DNA of 64,000 nucleotides. Origin: Paenibacillus sp. FSL R7-0337 (GTDB taxonomy: Bacteria > Bacillota > Bacilli > Paenibacillales > Paenibacillaceae). The notes under the pieces were generated by a model. It had not been told where the DNA came from. It did not search any database and saw only the letters and a list, made by a program, of their open reading frames with translations. Positions 53,959 through 62,811 of this stretch are shown here, in pieces; position 1 is the first letter of the stretch; every line of letters begins with the position of its first letter. Both the position numbers and the translations under genes were made by a program. The stretch covers positions 7,650,112 to 7,714,111 of the forward strand of contig NZ_CP150218.1 of assembly GCF_037969875.1 (NCBI RefSeq), read 5' to 3'.

Positions 53959-54116
53959 TTCCGGGTATCCTCCCTTGATTTCGTATGGATTTGACAAAAC
54001 AGCAGGCTCCACTTCATTATGAGACATGCTGCGTAAAGTTTCAACTGTTAATTTGAATCTTTCAAAATAACTTTATGGAATCCGCGCAAAAAATTGTTTT
54101 TACACGGGAAGGACCA

Positions 54117-54145
54117 TTCACGGCTACTTCTGTCCATGATACTAT
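54117..54145 (+). promoter_or_regulatory. Putative promoter of the 54.2-kb membrane protein gene
   Basis: TTCACG and TACTAT with a 17-bp spacer. It lies inside the upstream extension of the frame and supports a start at 54,189. Confidence 0.4.
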
Positions 54146-54188
54146 AGAAGCGGTATTGTTCATTACAGGTGATGGGCTGGTGACAGGA

Positions 54189-54656
54189 ATGTATACTTTA
54201 ATTGCGGGAGTGGTGCTGTTTCTGCTGGTCACGGCCGGAATTATTGCTTACCAGAACAGCAGAATCCTTGCGGAGCAAGAGTCGGATGCTTCCAGAGCGC
54301 ATACCGGCAATCTGATGTACTCGGTATATAATCAGAGATTCTTAGCGGGTGAGGAGCTGCCGGAGGCGGTGCCGCTGTTCCAATTCACGGTGGTTGAGCC
54401 CGGGGAAGAAGACCTGCCGGAGTCAGAAGCGGGAACGACCCGTGCCCTGTGCAGAGTTGCCGCCGGAACGGGTGAGCTCGTGTTATCGGATGCGCAGAAT
54501 TATATGCTGGGTATTCTCCGCCAGGCTGCAGTGAAAGGCGGCAGGCTTACGCATGTTTCTTTTTCAGGGAAGGCTGCCCGCAGGGGCGAGAAGGAATTGA
54601 TTCAGGCGCTGGAGACTGCGGCTAAGGAGGAGACCCGCTATGCAGATCAACGTTAA
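54189..54656 (+). CDS. Hypothetical protein with one N-terminal membrane helix
   Basis: 155 residues from ATG 54189. A single helix (LIAGVVLFLLVTAGIIAY) leads to a soluble, acidic domain of about 125 residues with LFQFTVVEPGEEDLPE and NYMLGILRQAAVKGG. I recognise no family. The frame is open to 54,075, but a possible promoter lies between the two ATGs. Its last 17 bases overlap the start of the macrodomain remnant, so both were probably translated together. Confidence 0.5.
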   Translation: MYTLIAGVVLFLLVTAGIIAYQNSRILAEQESDASRAHTGNLMYSVYNQRFLAGEELPEAVPLFQFTVVEPGEEDLPESEAGTTRALCRVAAGTGELVLSDAQNYMLGILRQAAVKGGRLTHVSFSGKAARRGEKELIQALETAAKEETRYADQR

Positions 54657-54980
54657 TGATGTCGTCCTGCCGGTTCATGAAGGCGACATCACCTCCTGGC
54701 AGGGCGGTACTGCCGGTGAAGCGGCTGTTTAGCGAGATGCTATAAGAGCAGTCTTGATCTGTCTTGCGCTCATGGGGTGAAGAGCCTGGCTTGTCCGAAT
54801 ATCAGCACGGGCATTTACAATTTCCCGAAGGAGCTGGCCTGCAAGACGGCGCTGGAAGCTGTAGTTCATTATGTCCGCGCGAAGAGCCCGGCAGAGCTCC
54901 CGCTGCGGCAGATCGATTTCGTCTGCTTCGAGCATGAGAATGCCGGGTTATACGAGGCCATGCTCGGGAATTATAGCTGA
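54640..54980 (+). pseudogene. Decayed macrodomain (Appr-1''-p processing) gene
   Basis: AAGGAGG and an ATG start a frame reading MQINVNDVVLPVHEGDIT, the first strand of a macrodomain, then jump directly to SWQGGTAGEAA, which normally lies some 60 residues later. The ADP-ribose-binding loops between are missing. The frame then hits TAG at 54,730. In another frame the rest continues open to 54,980: LARCYKSSLDLSCAHGVKS, PNISTGIYNFPKELA, and DFVCFEHENAGLYEAML, the macrodomain C-terminal half. So one in-frame deletion and one frameshift have broken it. Confidence 0.8.
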
Positions 54981-54989
54981 ACGGCATAA

Positions 54990-55020
54990 GCCTGTCCGGG
55001 CAGAAGCCCGGAAGTCAGGC
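54990..55020. terminator. Hairpin after the macrodomain remnant
   Basis: GCCTG/CAGGC outer and CCGGGC/GCCCGG inner stems; no strong T run. Confidence 0.45.
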
Positions 55021-55212
55021 GTGATATTTGCCCGCGGGTGCGTTCAGCACCCATTCCAGCATTAGAATCAGATCTTCCAGCCTGGTCAGCTGGGCGTCAA
55101 GTGCTGCCCGCTGAGGGTCGCCGGGAGGCAGGGGGGCCAGCCGTGATTCCAGGGATCTGCGCTGGAGCGTCATTTCGTTGATTTTGGATTGGATTTGGTT
55201 CTCGGTTCTCAT
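55015..55212 (-). CDS. Small coiled-coil hypothetical protein
   Basis: 65 residues, charged and helical throughout (IQSKINEMTLQRRSLESRL, then LDAQLTRLEDLILMLEWVL), with leucines at heptad-like spacing. AGGAGG seven bases before the ATG makes it a believable gene. Family not recognised. Confidence 0.6.
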   Translation of the reverse strand: MRTENQIQSKINEMTLQRRSLESRLAPLPPGDPQRAALDAQLTRLEDLILMLEWVLNAPAGKYHA

Positions 55213-55330
55213 GCGGATGCCTCCTGATGGATTATTAGTGTCAGGTTGATGGTAAGGATAGGAATTCCTTGTGGACAGGCACAGCCGATTCCACTTCGTT
55301 CATTATAACGGATAACATGGAGGGAATAAA

Positions 55331-56017
55331 ATGAGTATCAATGTGAAGCAGCTGGCAGCGGAGAAGGCAGTCGAATATGTGCAGGATGGCATGAAGGTGG
55401 GACTGGGTACAGGCTCCACTGCTTACTGGGCCATCCGCAAGCTGGGGGAGCGGGTGAGCGAAGGCCTGCAGATTACGGCCGTAGCTACCTCACAGGCGTC
55501 TGAGGATCAGGCCCGCGAGCTGGGCATCCCGTTGGTAGCGTTCAGTGATGTGGACAGCCTCGACCTGACGATTGACGGGGCGGATGAACTCGACGGGGCG
55601 CTGCAGCTTATTAAGGGCGGGGGCGGTGCGCTTTTGCGGGAAAAGATTGTCGCCATGGGTAGCGCACGCATGATCGTTGTGGCCGATGAGAGCAAGGCCG
55701 TGACCACGCTCGGGAAGTTCCCGTTGCCGGTGGAGATTGTGCCATTCGCCTGGGAGTGGACGGTTGCCGCTCTGGCTAAGCTGGGCTGCAAGACGGAGCT
55801 GCGGCGCAGCGGAGAGGACCTGTACAAGACGGATAACGGCAATTATATCGCCGACTGCCGTTTTGAAGCCATTGAATCGGCCACAGTGCTGGCGCTTGCC
55901 CTTCAGCGAATTCCGGGAGTCGTCGAGCATGGACTCTTCATCGGGATCGCCGATCTGGCGATTATCGGCAAGAGTGACGGCACCATTGAGATTATTGAAG
56001 GTGGCCAGGATCACTAA
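55331..56017 (+). CDS. rpiA: Ribose-5-phosphate isomerase A
   Basis: 228 residues. GLGTGSTAYWAIRKLGE (phosphate loop), LDLTIDGADELDG (catalytic Asp pair), LIKGGGGALLREKIVA (Glu base and Lys) and the C-terminal EHGLFIGIADLAIIG are conserved. It interconverts ribose 5-phosphate and ribulose 5-phosphate. GGAGGG precedes the ATG. Its end overlaps the VanZ-like gene. Confidence 0.96.
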   Translation: MSINVKQLAAEKAVEYVQDGMKVGLGTGSTAYWAIRKLGERVSEGLQITAVATSQASEDQARELGIPLVAFSDVDSLDLTIDGADELDGALQLIKGGGGALLREKIVAMGSARMIVVADESKAVTTLGKFPLPVEIVPFAWEWTVAALAKLGCKTELRRSGEDLYKTDNGNYIADCRFEAIESATVLALALQRIPGVVEHGLFIGIADLAIIGKSDGTIEIIEGGQDH

Positions 56018-56489
56018 GCCGCATGCAAGCCGCCGGAAAGGGAAGACTTCAGCCAAACAGGCGCTGCCGCCCGGACGCCGCTTCCTGGCCTGGCTGCTTC
56101 TGCTCGCGTATAGCGGAATGCTGCTGTACTGGATGTTCCTCGGGTTCGGACGGACGGTTCAGCTGGACGGGCCGCTCCGTTACAATCTTGAACCGCTGCG
56201 GACAGTGCGTTTATATTTTGATATGACCAATGGACTATCGTATGCCAGCAGGCTGGTGAATCTCCTGGGGAATGTGGCAGTATTCGCGCCATTTGGCATC
56301 CTGCTTCCGCTGGTGGTCACCGGTTACCGCTCGTTTATCCGGCTGACGCTTCTGTCTGCTCTGGGTATCATTGTATTGGAGCTGCTGCAGATGCTGCTGC
56401 ATGTCGGGAGCCTGGATATTGACGATCTGCTGCTTAACCTGCTCGGGGTCTGGACGGGGTATGCGCTGCTGCGGCTGGTGCGGGGATAG
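56001..56489 (+). CDS. VanZ-like membrane protein
   Basis: 162 residues with four or five hydrophobic segments. The family block YNLEPLRTVRLYF, LVNLLGNVAVFAPFGILLPL and LDIDDLLLNLLGVWTGY match VanZ (PF04892). VanZ gives low teicoplanin resistance in enterococci, but most homologues have unknown roles. The start is uncertain (GTG 56001 or TTG 55995), both overlapping rpiA. Confidence 0.82.
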   Translation: MARITKPHASRRKGKTSAKQALPPGRRFLAWLLLLAYSGMLLYWMFLGFGRTVQLDGPLRYNLEPLRTVRLYFDMTNGLSYASRLVNLLGNVAVFAPFGILLPLVVTGYRSFIRLTLLSALGIIVLELLQMLLHVGSLDIDDLLLNLLGVWTGYALLRLVRG

Positions 56490-56532
56490 CGGGAGGTCTG
56501 GGGTCAGGTATACTTTTAGGAGGATGAGACAT

Positions 56533-56973
56533 ATGTTGATTGATTTGAAGCCGCTTGTCGGCACACCGCAGGTGAATGAGCTGCTGGCTTATGCGGTTAT
56601 AGATGACCCGGATGCGCTGATACGCACTTCGGAGGAATATAGTAAGCTTGCGGCTATGCAGCTGTGCGGCTGGGAGGAGGACGGGCTGCTGGTCGGACTG
56701 GCCGGGTATGAAGAGACGGAAGACGGCTCGCTCGACATCCGCCATATTGCAGTGCTCCCGGAGAACCGGGGCAAAGGGTATGCGCGCGGCATGATTCTTG
56801 AGCTGGTCACCTCCCGTCAGCCGCGTTATCTGGTAGCGGAGACAGAGGACGAGATTGCCGCTGACTTTTACCGCAGTCTGGGCTTCATGGTTTACAGCCT
56901 GGGCGAGAACGCTGCCGGAATCGAAATGTTCCGCTGTGTCTATGAGGTGGAAGAGACGGAAGACGAGGAGTAA
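56533..56973 (+). CDS. GNAT family N-acetyltransferase
   Basis: 146 residues. The acetyl-CoA loop is RHIAVLPENRGKGYARGMI, preceded by the beta strand LLVGLAGYEETEDG and followed by AADFYRSLGFMVYSLG. AGGAGG lies nine bases before ATG 56533. The acidic C-terminus (EVEETEDEE) is unusual but not diagnostic. Substrate unknown. Confidence 0.85.
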   Translation: MLIDLKPLVGTPQVNELLAYAVIDDPDALIRTSEEYSKLAAMQLCGWEEDGLLVGLAGYEETEDGSLDIRHIAVLPENRGKGYARGMILELVTSRQPRYLVAETEDEIAADFYRSLGFMVYSLGENAAGIEMFRCVYEVEETEDEE

Positions 56974-57022
56974 GCAGAACAAGCAGTATCAGGATATTCA
57001 ATAAGTGAAATTCACAATATTA

Positions 57023-57057
57023 GCCACTCTGCACTTTACGTGCGGGGTGGTTTTTTG
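57023..57057 (+). terminator. Terminator after the GNAT gene
   Basis: CCACTCTGCAC pairs with GTGCGGGGTGG, then TTTTTT. Confidence 0.85.
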
Positions 57058-57117
57058 CGTCCATGAAGCTTGTCCAATCGCTCTGCTGAAGAACAATGTA
57101 AAATTCATGAAAACCAG

Positions 57118-57162
57118 TTGACTTTTTATGAAAAGGACAATATAGTTTTACTGTGAAACAGT
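57118..57162 (+). promoter_or_regulatory. Promoter and operator of the MarR-MMPL operon
   Basis: TTGACT and TATAGT with a 17-bp spacer, then a perfect inverted repeat ACTGT-GAA-ACAGT (57150-57162) at the expected transcription start. A MarR dimer bound there would block transcription. Confidence 0.75.
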
Positions 57163-57199
57163 TCTACACGTGAACTAATATGAAAGGGCGGAGGCATCA

Positions 57200-57652
57200 T
57201 TGAAGAAAGACGCAGAAGAATGGATTAACCGCTACGTAGATGCTTATATGGTCGTTACCAGGCAGATCAACTCGCGGCTCCGGGATATTTTTGAGGAAGG
57301 ACTGACAACGGATCAATTCCTCATTCTCAGGCTGATCAGCGGGCAGGAGAGGTGTACCTCCACTTATCTGGCTGAGGCCGTAGCGGTCGGTAAAAGCTCA
57401 ATCACGGCCATCATCAACCGGCTGGATGAAGCCGGAATGATTCAGCGGACCCGGGATGAGAATGACCGCAGGCAGGTGTATCTGACCATGACGGAGTACG
57501 GACAGAGCGTCTACACGAGCTCTGAGAAGCAGATGCAGCAGGTGATCTCCCCATACTTTTCCCACTTCGAGGAAGACAACATAGAGCAGTTTATTACCAT
57601 GTTTGAGAAGCTGGCATTTCTGATGCAGGATACAGGGGGTAGAAGCAATTGA
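57200..57652 (+). CDS. MarR family regulator of the MMPL exporter
   Basis: 150 residues from TTG with GGGCGGAGG upstream. Winged helix: LTTDQFLILRLISGQERCTS, STYLAEAVAVGKSSITAIIN and the wing DENDRRQVYLTMTEYG. Its stop overlaps the exporter start (TTGA), so the two are coupled. It is unrelated in detail to the MarR at 52.4 kb. Confidence 0.92.
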   Translation: MKKDAEEWINRYVDAYMVVTRQINSRLRDIFEEGLTTDQFLILRLISGQERCTSTYLAEAVAVGKSSITAIINRLDEAGMIQRTRDENDRRQVYLTMTEYGQSVYTSSEKQMQQVISPYFSHFEEDNIEQFITMFEKLAFLMQDTGGRSN

Positions 57653-60600
57653 GAACGATTTTGAAGGCAAGATGGGCGGTTATCGCAGTGTGGGTGGCTG
57701 TGGCAGTAGTCTTATTCCTCACGGCTCCCGGCATGTCAGATCTGGTTCGGGAGAAGGGTCAGATCGCTGTTCCGGCTGGCTACACCTCTTCGCGGGCTGC
57801 GGAGATTATGAAGGAGGTCGCTGCGGCCAAGGACGGGGAGACGGTGCATCAGGTAGCCCTGGTGTTCCATAAGCCGGAGGGGCTGACGGCCGCAGACACC
57901 GAGAGTATTAAGCAGGGTGTGGAGAAGCTGGCCGGGAACAAGGATTCCCTGAAGCTCGGCACGATTACAGATCCTTTCTCTCAACCGGAGCTGAAGGATA
58001 CGCTTATTGCCAAGGATGGCAAGACGATTATGGTCGCATTGTCGGTGCAAGGCGGAGAAGCGGCGGTCAAGGAGCTGCCGGCCAAGTCTGCTGAGCTGCT
58101 AAGTAACGTCACTGCGGAGCATTATATGACCAGCGAAGGGCTGATTACGGAGGATACGATTGCCAGCTCGGAAGCCGGTCTGAAAAAGTCGGAATACATC
58201 ACAGTCGTGTTTATTCTGCTGATACTGTTCGTGGTGTTCCGTTCGTTCGTGGCTCCGTTCGTGCCGCTGCTGACGGTGGGGCTGAGTTATATCGTGTCCC
58301 AGTCGATTGTCGCGTTCCTGGTGGACCGCTTCGACTTCCCGCTGTCGACCTTCACCCAGATCTTCATGGTGGCTGTCATGTTCGGGATCGGGACCGATTA
58401 CTGTATCCTGCTGATCAGCCGGTTCAAGGAGGAGCTTGCCCAGTCGGAGGATACACAAAGCGCCATTATCGCCACTTACCGGAAGGCTGGTGGAACGGTG
58501 TTCTATTCAGGGCTGGCGGTCTTTGTAGGCTTCGTGGCCATCGGCTTGTCCAAGTTCATGCTCTACCGTTCGGCAGTGGCGGTGGCGGTCGGCATAGCAG
58601 TGATGCTGCTTGCACTGGTAACGGTCGTGCCGTTCTTCATGGCGGTCCTAGGTCCTAAGCTGTTCTGGCCATCCCGCGGCAAGCTGGAGCACAGTGAGAG
58701 CCGGATCTGGGGAGCAGCCGGTTCGTTCTCGCTGAAGAGACCCTGGGCTGCGCTGCTGATCGTTGCTGCGGTTGTGGCACCGTTCCTGCTTACCTACAGC
58801 GGGAAGCTGAGCTTCAATAGCATGGATGAGATTGGGCCTAACTATGCCTCGGTCAAAGGGTTCAATATTATATCCGAGAGTTTCGGTCCGGGTGAATCCA
58901 TGCCGGGCAAGATTGTCATCAAGAATGACGACCGGATGGACACTGCTGAATATATGGGACTTGCCGAGAAAATCAGCCGCGAGCTGGAAAAGGTGGATGG
59001 CGTTAAGGCTGTGCGCAGCATGTCCCGGCCTACCGGGGAACAGATTAATGACTTCCTGATTCCTACTCAGGTTGCTACGCTGTCGGACGGTCTGGATCAG
59101 AGCAGTGAAGGGTTAACCAAGATCCAGAGCGGGCTGAGCGAAGCAAGCAAGCAGCTGAAGGACAATGAGCCTAAGCTTGCTGAAGCCGCCTCGGGCAGTG
59201 CGAAGCTTACAGCAGGAACGGCTGAGCTGAAAAAAGGCATTGATGCGCTGGGCGCAGGCTTAACACGAATCGAAGAAGGAATCCGCAGCGGCGGGGCCGG
59301 AGCGGGAGAGATTAAAGCGGGCCTTGCGCAGGCGGCAGGCAGTGCAAAGCAGCTGGCACAGGCCAATGCCGCGCTGCTCGAAGGCTACAAGAAGATCGGC
59401 AGCGGCCTGACCGCGCTGAACGGGGGCCTCACCGGTCTGCAGACACAGCTTCAAGGCGTGGCAGATGCGCTTAACGGTCTGGGAGCTTCATTCACCGGAC
59501 TGGAAGCCGCCTATCCGGAGCTGCTACAGGATGTGAATTATCAGACGATCAAAGGTACAGTCACGCAGAGCGGTAAGGGAGCTGCGGGCCTTGCCGGAGG
59601 ACTGGGCCAGATCTCGGCCCAGCTGAGCGGGGCGGCGGCCGGATTGACGGAGGCCAACGCCGGGTATTCCAAAGCGGCAGCAGGGCAGGCAGCGCTGGCG
59701 AAGGGGCTGGATCAGCTGGTAGCCGGTATCGGCAAGCTGCAATCCGGGCTGAAGCAGGCGGCTGACGGCCAGGGGCAGATTGTCGGCAAGCTTCCGGCGA
59801 TTACTACCGGGCTTACACAGCTCCAGGGCGGGCAGAAGCAGCTTGCCGACGGGTTCGGCGAGCTTACAGGCCAGCTTAGCCAGCTGACGGACGGGCTGAC
59901 GCAAAGTGCGGACGGTCTGGGACAAATCACCGGCGGCCTAAGCTCGGCGCAGGATTACCTCAAGCAGATTCAGAATGCTAAGGATGATGAGCTGAGTGGT
60001 TTCCTGGTTCCGGCAGAGGCGCTCAAGGCCAAGGAGATGCAGCAGGTATTCGATACCTATCTGTCCGGGGACCGCAAAGTCATGACCCTGGATGTGGTCT
60101 TCGCCGGAAATCCATACAGCGCGAAGGCTATTGACAGTGTCGGACAGATTCAGGCAGCGGTGGACCGTGCCGTAGCCGGCACCAAGCTGGAGAATGCGGA
60201 AACGGCCATGAGCGGCGTGACCAGCACCTACAATGATTTGCAGACCATCTCCAATGAAGATTACACGCGTACGGTCATTCTGATGCTAAGCGGTATTTTC
60301 ATCATCCTGGTGGTGCTGTTCCGTTCGATGATTATGCCGCTGTACATCATTGCCTCATTGTTAATCACTTACTTTACGGCGCTGGGCATCACGGAAGCGA
60401 TCTTCGTGCACCTGCTGAACTATTCGGGAATCACCTGGACGACGCCGTTCTTCAGCTTCGTTATGCTGATTGCCCTCGGGGTAGACTACAGCATCTTCCT
60501 GATGGACCGCTTCAATGAGAACAAAACCTGGGATGTGCGTGAAGCCATCCTGCACGCCATGCGCAATATGGGGACAGTGATTCTCTCGGCTGTAGTGATT

Positions 60601-60807
60601 CTGGGCGGTACCTTCGCCTCGATGTACCCGTCCGGGGTCCTGTCGATGATGCAGATTGCGACGGTTGTATTGTCAGGTCTGGCGCTGTATGCGCTGGTCT
60701 TCCTGCCGTTCTTCGTACCTGTTATGGTGCGGATGTTCGGGCGGGCTAACTGGTGGCCGTTCCGTCCGGCGGCCGGGGACGATCACTCGAAATCACTGGA
60801 TATGTAA
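57649..60807 (+). CDS. MMPL family (RND-like) exporter with long helical extracellular insert
   Basis: 1,052 residues. Two repeats of a membrane helix, extracellular domain and five-helix block. Conserved motifs are MFGIGTDYCILLISRFKEE (about 245) and LIALGVDYSIFLMDRFNENK (about 945), whose Asp-Tyr pairs carry protons in RND/MMPL pumps. The second extracellular domain (about 390-860) contains some 300 residues of repeated Gly-Leu-rich helical segments such as GLTKIQSGLSEASKQL and GLTQLQGGQKQLADG. That is typical of Firmicute YdfJ/YhgE-like exporters and may form a long periplasm-like stalk through the wall. Likely substrates are lipids or hydrophobic drugs. Confidence 0.9.
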   Translation: MRTILKARWAVIAVWVAVAVVLFLTAPGMSDLVREKGQIAVPAGYTSSRAAEIMKEVAAAKDGETVHQVALVFHKPEGLTAADTESIKQGVEKLAGNKDSLKLGTITDPFSQPELKDTLIAKDGKTIMVALSVQGGEAAVKELPAKSAELLSNVTAEHYMTSEGLITEDTIASSEAGLKKSEYITVVFILLILFVVFRSFVAPFVPLLTVGLSYIVSQSIVAFLVDRFDFPLSTFTQIFMVAVMFGIGTDYCILLISRFKEELAQSEDTQSAIIATYRKAGGTVFYSGLAVFVGFVAIGLSKFMLYRSAVAVAVGIAVMLLALVTVVPFFMAVLGPKLFWPSRGKLEHSESRIWGAAGSFSLKRPWAALLIVAAVVAPFLLTYSGKLSFNSMDEIGPNYASVKGFNIISESFGPGESMPGKIVIKNDDRMDTAEYMGLAEKISRELEKVDGVKAVRSMSRPTGEQINDFLIPTQVATLSDGLDQSSEGLTKIQSGLSEASKQLKDNEPKLAEAASGSAKLTAGTAELKKGIDALGAGLTRIEEGIRSGGAGAGEIKAGLAQAAGSAKQLAQANAALLEGYKKIGSGLTALNGGLTGLQTQLQGVADALNGLGASFTGLEAAYPELLQDVNYQTIKGTVTQSGKGAAGLAGGLGQISAQLSGAAAGLTEANAGYSKAAAGQAALAKGLDQLVAGIGKLQSGLKQAADGQGQIVGKLPAITTGLTQLQGGQKQLADGFGELTGQLSQLTDGLTQSADGLGQITGGLSSAQDYLKQIQNAKDDELSGFLVPAEALKAKEMQQVFDTYLSGDRKVMTLDVVFAGNPYSAKAIDSVGQIQAAVDRAVAGTKLENAETAMSGVTSTYNDLQTISNEDYTRTVILMLSGIFIILVVLFRSMIMPLYIIASLLITYFTALGITEAIFVHLLNYSGITWTTPFFSFVMLIALGVDYSIFLMDRFNENKTWDVREAILHAMRNMGTVILSAVVILGGTFASMYPSGVLSMMQIATVVLSGLALYALVFLPFFVPVMVRMFGRANWWPFRPAAGDDHSKSLDM

Positions 60808-60835
60808 CGTTCTTCACTACAAGAGATGAAACAAT

Positions 60836-60873
60836 AAAGAGCAGGCTTCCCGGTTATTTGGGGCCTGCTCTTT
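60836..60873 (+). terminator. Terminator of the MarR-MMPL operon
   Basis: AAAGAGCAGGC pairs with GCCTGCTCTTT around a short inner stem. Confidence 0.85.
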
Positions 60874-60911
60874 GGCTGTTTACAAAGAAAAATAAAAAAT
60901 CACCGTGCCGA

Positions 60912-60940
60912 TGTAACCTTATCGGCTTGTACATCATCTA
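60912..60940 (+). promoter_or_regulatory. Candidate ECF-type autoregulated promoter
   Basis: TGTAACC (with the AAC core) is followed after 16 bp by CATCTA. The likely transcript start near 60,947 would leave an ATG at 60,949 leaderless, supporting TTG 61,009 as the sigma start. Confidence 0.4.
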
Positions 60941-61008
60941 AAGAGTATATGAAAGAAAGCACTGAATGGGGATGCGGCAGCTTCCCGGAAGAAGGGGGGC
61001 AATCATAT

Positions 61009-61542
61009 TTGAACACCGGACAAGAGGATCTGGTCAGGCGTGCCCAGGCAGGTGACAGCGAGGTCTTCATCCAATTGGTGAAGAGTCAGGAGCGGCGGAT
61101 GTACAGTATGGCCAAGTCCATGGTCAGGAGTGACGAGGATTGTGCAGATGCGATGCAAGAGACTGTACTGAAGGCTTTTAAAGCCATCTCAGGACTGAAA
61201 GAAGCGGCTTATTTCAACACATGGCTATTTCGTATTCTGATCAACGAATGCAACTTGATTCTGCGCAGACGGGAAAGGGTAGTCGTCATGCCCAATCCGC
61301 CGGAGAGCGTACAAGCCATATCTTCGTCCGCAGAAGAGATAGATCTGCGCCAGGCCATTGGCAGGCTCGAAGAGATATCAGGGACCATTGTTAAGCTGCA
61401 TTATTATCAGGGGTTAACCGTGCCAGAGATTGCCGGGCTGCTTGAGCTGTCAGAGAGTGCGGTCAAGACCAGGCTGCACCGCGCCCGCAAGACGTTACAG
61501 CAATCCCTGGAGCAAGCTGTAGAAAGGAAGGTGAACGGATGA
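61009..61542 (+). CDS. ECF RNA polymerase sigma factor
   Basis: 177 residues from TTG 61009 with AGGGGGG nine bases upstream; ATG 60949 would add 20 residues without family similarity. Region 2: ERRMYSMAKSMVRSDEDCAD with AMQETVLKAFKAI, and FNTWLFRILINECN. Region 4: LHYYQGLTVPEIAGLLEL then SESAVKTRLHRARKTLQ. No N-terminal anchor. Its stop overlaps the anti-sigma gene by ATGA. The regulon is unknown. Confidence 0.93.
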   Translation: MNTGQEDLVRRAQAGDSEVFIQLVKSQERRMYSMAKSMVRSDEDCADAMQETVLKAFKAISGLKEAAYFNTWLFRILINECNLILRRRERVVVMPNPPESVQAISSSAEEIDLRQAIGRLEEISGTIVKLHYYQGLTVPEIAGLLELSESAVKTRLHRARKTLQQSLEQAVERKVNG

Positions 61543-62681
61543 GCCAGCAGCGGTTGGAGAGCAGGCTGGCAGACCTTCAGGAAGAGACTCTTCCTGAACT
61601 GCCGGAGCTTGTGCATCTGCGTATGGAGGAGACGTACCGGATCATCAGTGAAAAGGATGAGGTTGGCTTGGAGGCGGCTTCAGAGCATCAGGAGACGCTC
61701 AGACGTAAAAGAATGCCCCGGTGGCTGTCCCGGGTGATGATCAGTGCAGCATCTGTGGCCGGAGGGCTGGTGCTCCTGATTAGCCTGGGATTCATCTCCC
61801 CGGCCATGGCAGAGACCTTGAAGCAGTTACCGTTCATGTCAAGCGTATTCCAGCTTGCAGGAGATTCCGGGCTGCGTAAAGCAAACGAAGCAGGGTTAAC
61901 CACAAATGTCCAGCAGACCGTTACACAGGACGGGATGACGCTAACCGTATCAGAACAAATGTATGACGGAAGCCGTCTGTCGCTGGTGATGACCCGGTCG
62001 AAGGGCGTGTATGCGCACAAGTCTTTTTCAGATACATGGGCTATCCCTGATCCAGAGACAGGCCGCCTTAACCGCCCCATGGATTTTTATGTAAACGGAG
62101 AGCTTGTTAATACGGGAGTGAAGATTGCACCCGGCGGGCAGGAGGCCTCCGATTCTGTCATTATTACAACTCTAAATTCAGGGAATTTGAAGCTTCCGGG
62201 CACCTTTGATTTCAAAATGTCTGTCTATCTTCCCGGGTTTGCCGACCCGTTCATTTTTGAGTTCCCCGTAACCCGCCAAGTATTGGAGGGCGTCGTTCTT
62301 ACACCGGATATCCTGAAAACTCATGATCACATTAATCTGATGATTAAACGGCTGGAGGTAAGTACTACTTCAACTCTGCTGGTGGCAGAATTACAAGGAG
62401 AAGCCGGGGCGGGCATTCAGGCTATAGAAGCAAACATTCCGGACAAATATAAGGTGAATGGCCACTTCCCGGTCTATTTTGAGCTTTCAGACGAGCAAGG
62501 GCGGGAAGTTAGGGGACTCGGCGGCGAAGGCGGGACGGGCGAAGGCAATATCTTATCCTACACTTTTAATTATGAACCGTTTGAGACGATCCCGGCCCGC
62601 ATTATCATTAAGCCTACCATTTGGAAAGATGGACAGAAGCGGTACATTCCTGAGCTGGAGATCACTGTTCCGGTAAAATAG
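61539..62681 (+). CDS. Anti-sigma factor, DUF4179-like membrane protein
   Basis: 380 residues. A cytoplasmic N-terminus of about 60 residues (putative sigma-binding helices) precedes one membrane helix (VMISAASVAGGLVLLISLGF). The outer part of about 290 residues has two beta domains: QTVTQDGMTLTVSEQMYDGS resembles DUF4179, and the second resembles DUF5643-like folds. Translationally coupled to the sigma factor, so it should hold it inactive until an envelope signal. A terminator half-arm follows before the IS. Confidence 0.85.
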   Translation: MSQQRLESRLADLQEETLPELPELVHLRMEETYRIISEKDEVGLEAASEHQETLRRKRMPRWLSRVMISAASVAGGLVLLISLGFISPAMAETLKQLPFMSSVFQLAGDSGLRKANEAGLTTNVQQTVTQDGMTLTVSEQMYDGSRLSLVMTRSKGVYAHKSFSDTWAIPDPETGRLNRPMDFYVNGELVNTGVKIAPGGQEASDSVIITTLNSGNLKLPGTFDFKMSVYLPGFADPFIFEFPVTRQVLEGVVLTPDILKTHDHINLMIKRLEVSTTSTLLVAELQGEAGAGIQAIEANIPDKYKVNGHFPVYFELSDEQGREVRGLGGEGGTGEGNILSYTFNYEPFETIPARIIIKPTIWKDGQKRYIPELEITVPVK

Positions 62682-62715
62682 CATATAAAAGCCTCCGGTC
62701 AGCAAAGGTTAATTT

Positions 62716-62757
62716 GGGACTGACCCCCTAATGTGAGACAAATCAAAACACCTTCAA
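62716..62757 (+). repeat. Left terminal inverted repeat of the IS3 element
   Basis: Begins GGGACTG and includes GTGAGACA and TCAAAACACCTT, shared with the right end. Confidence 0.8.
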
Positions 62758-62811
62758 GAGAATGAAACTCTGTCGTAAGATAGGGAGATATCCTTGGAGG
62801 TGTTTTTTGCG

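Noticed and set aside
59100..59980. DNA tandem repeat within the MMPL gene
   Set aside because: The similarity is at protein level (Gly-Leu helical segments); the DNA units are too diverged to be a true tandem repeat.
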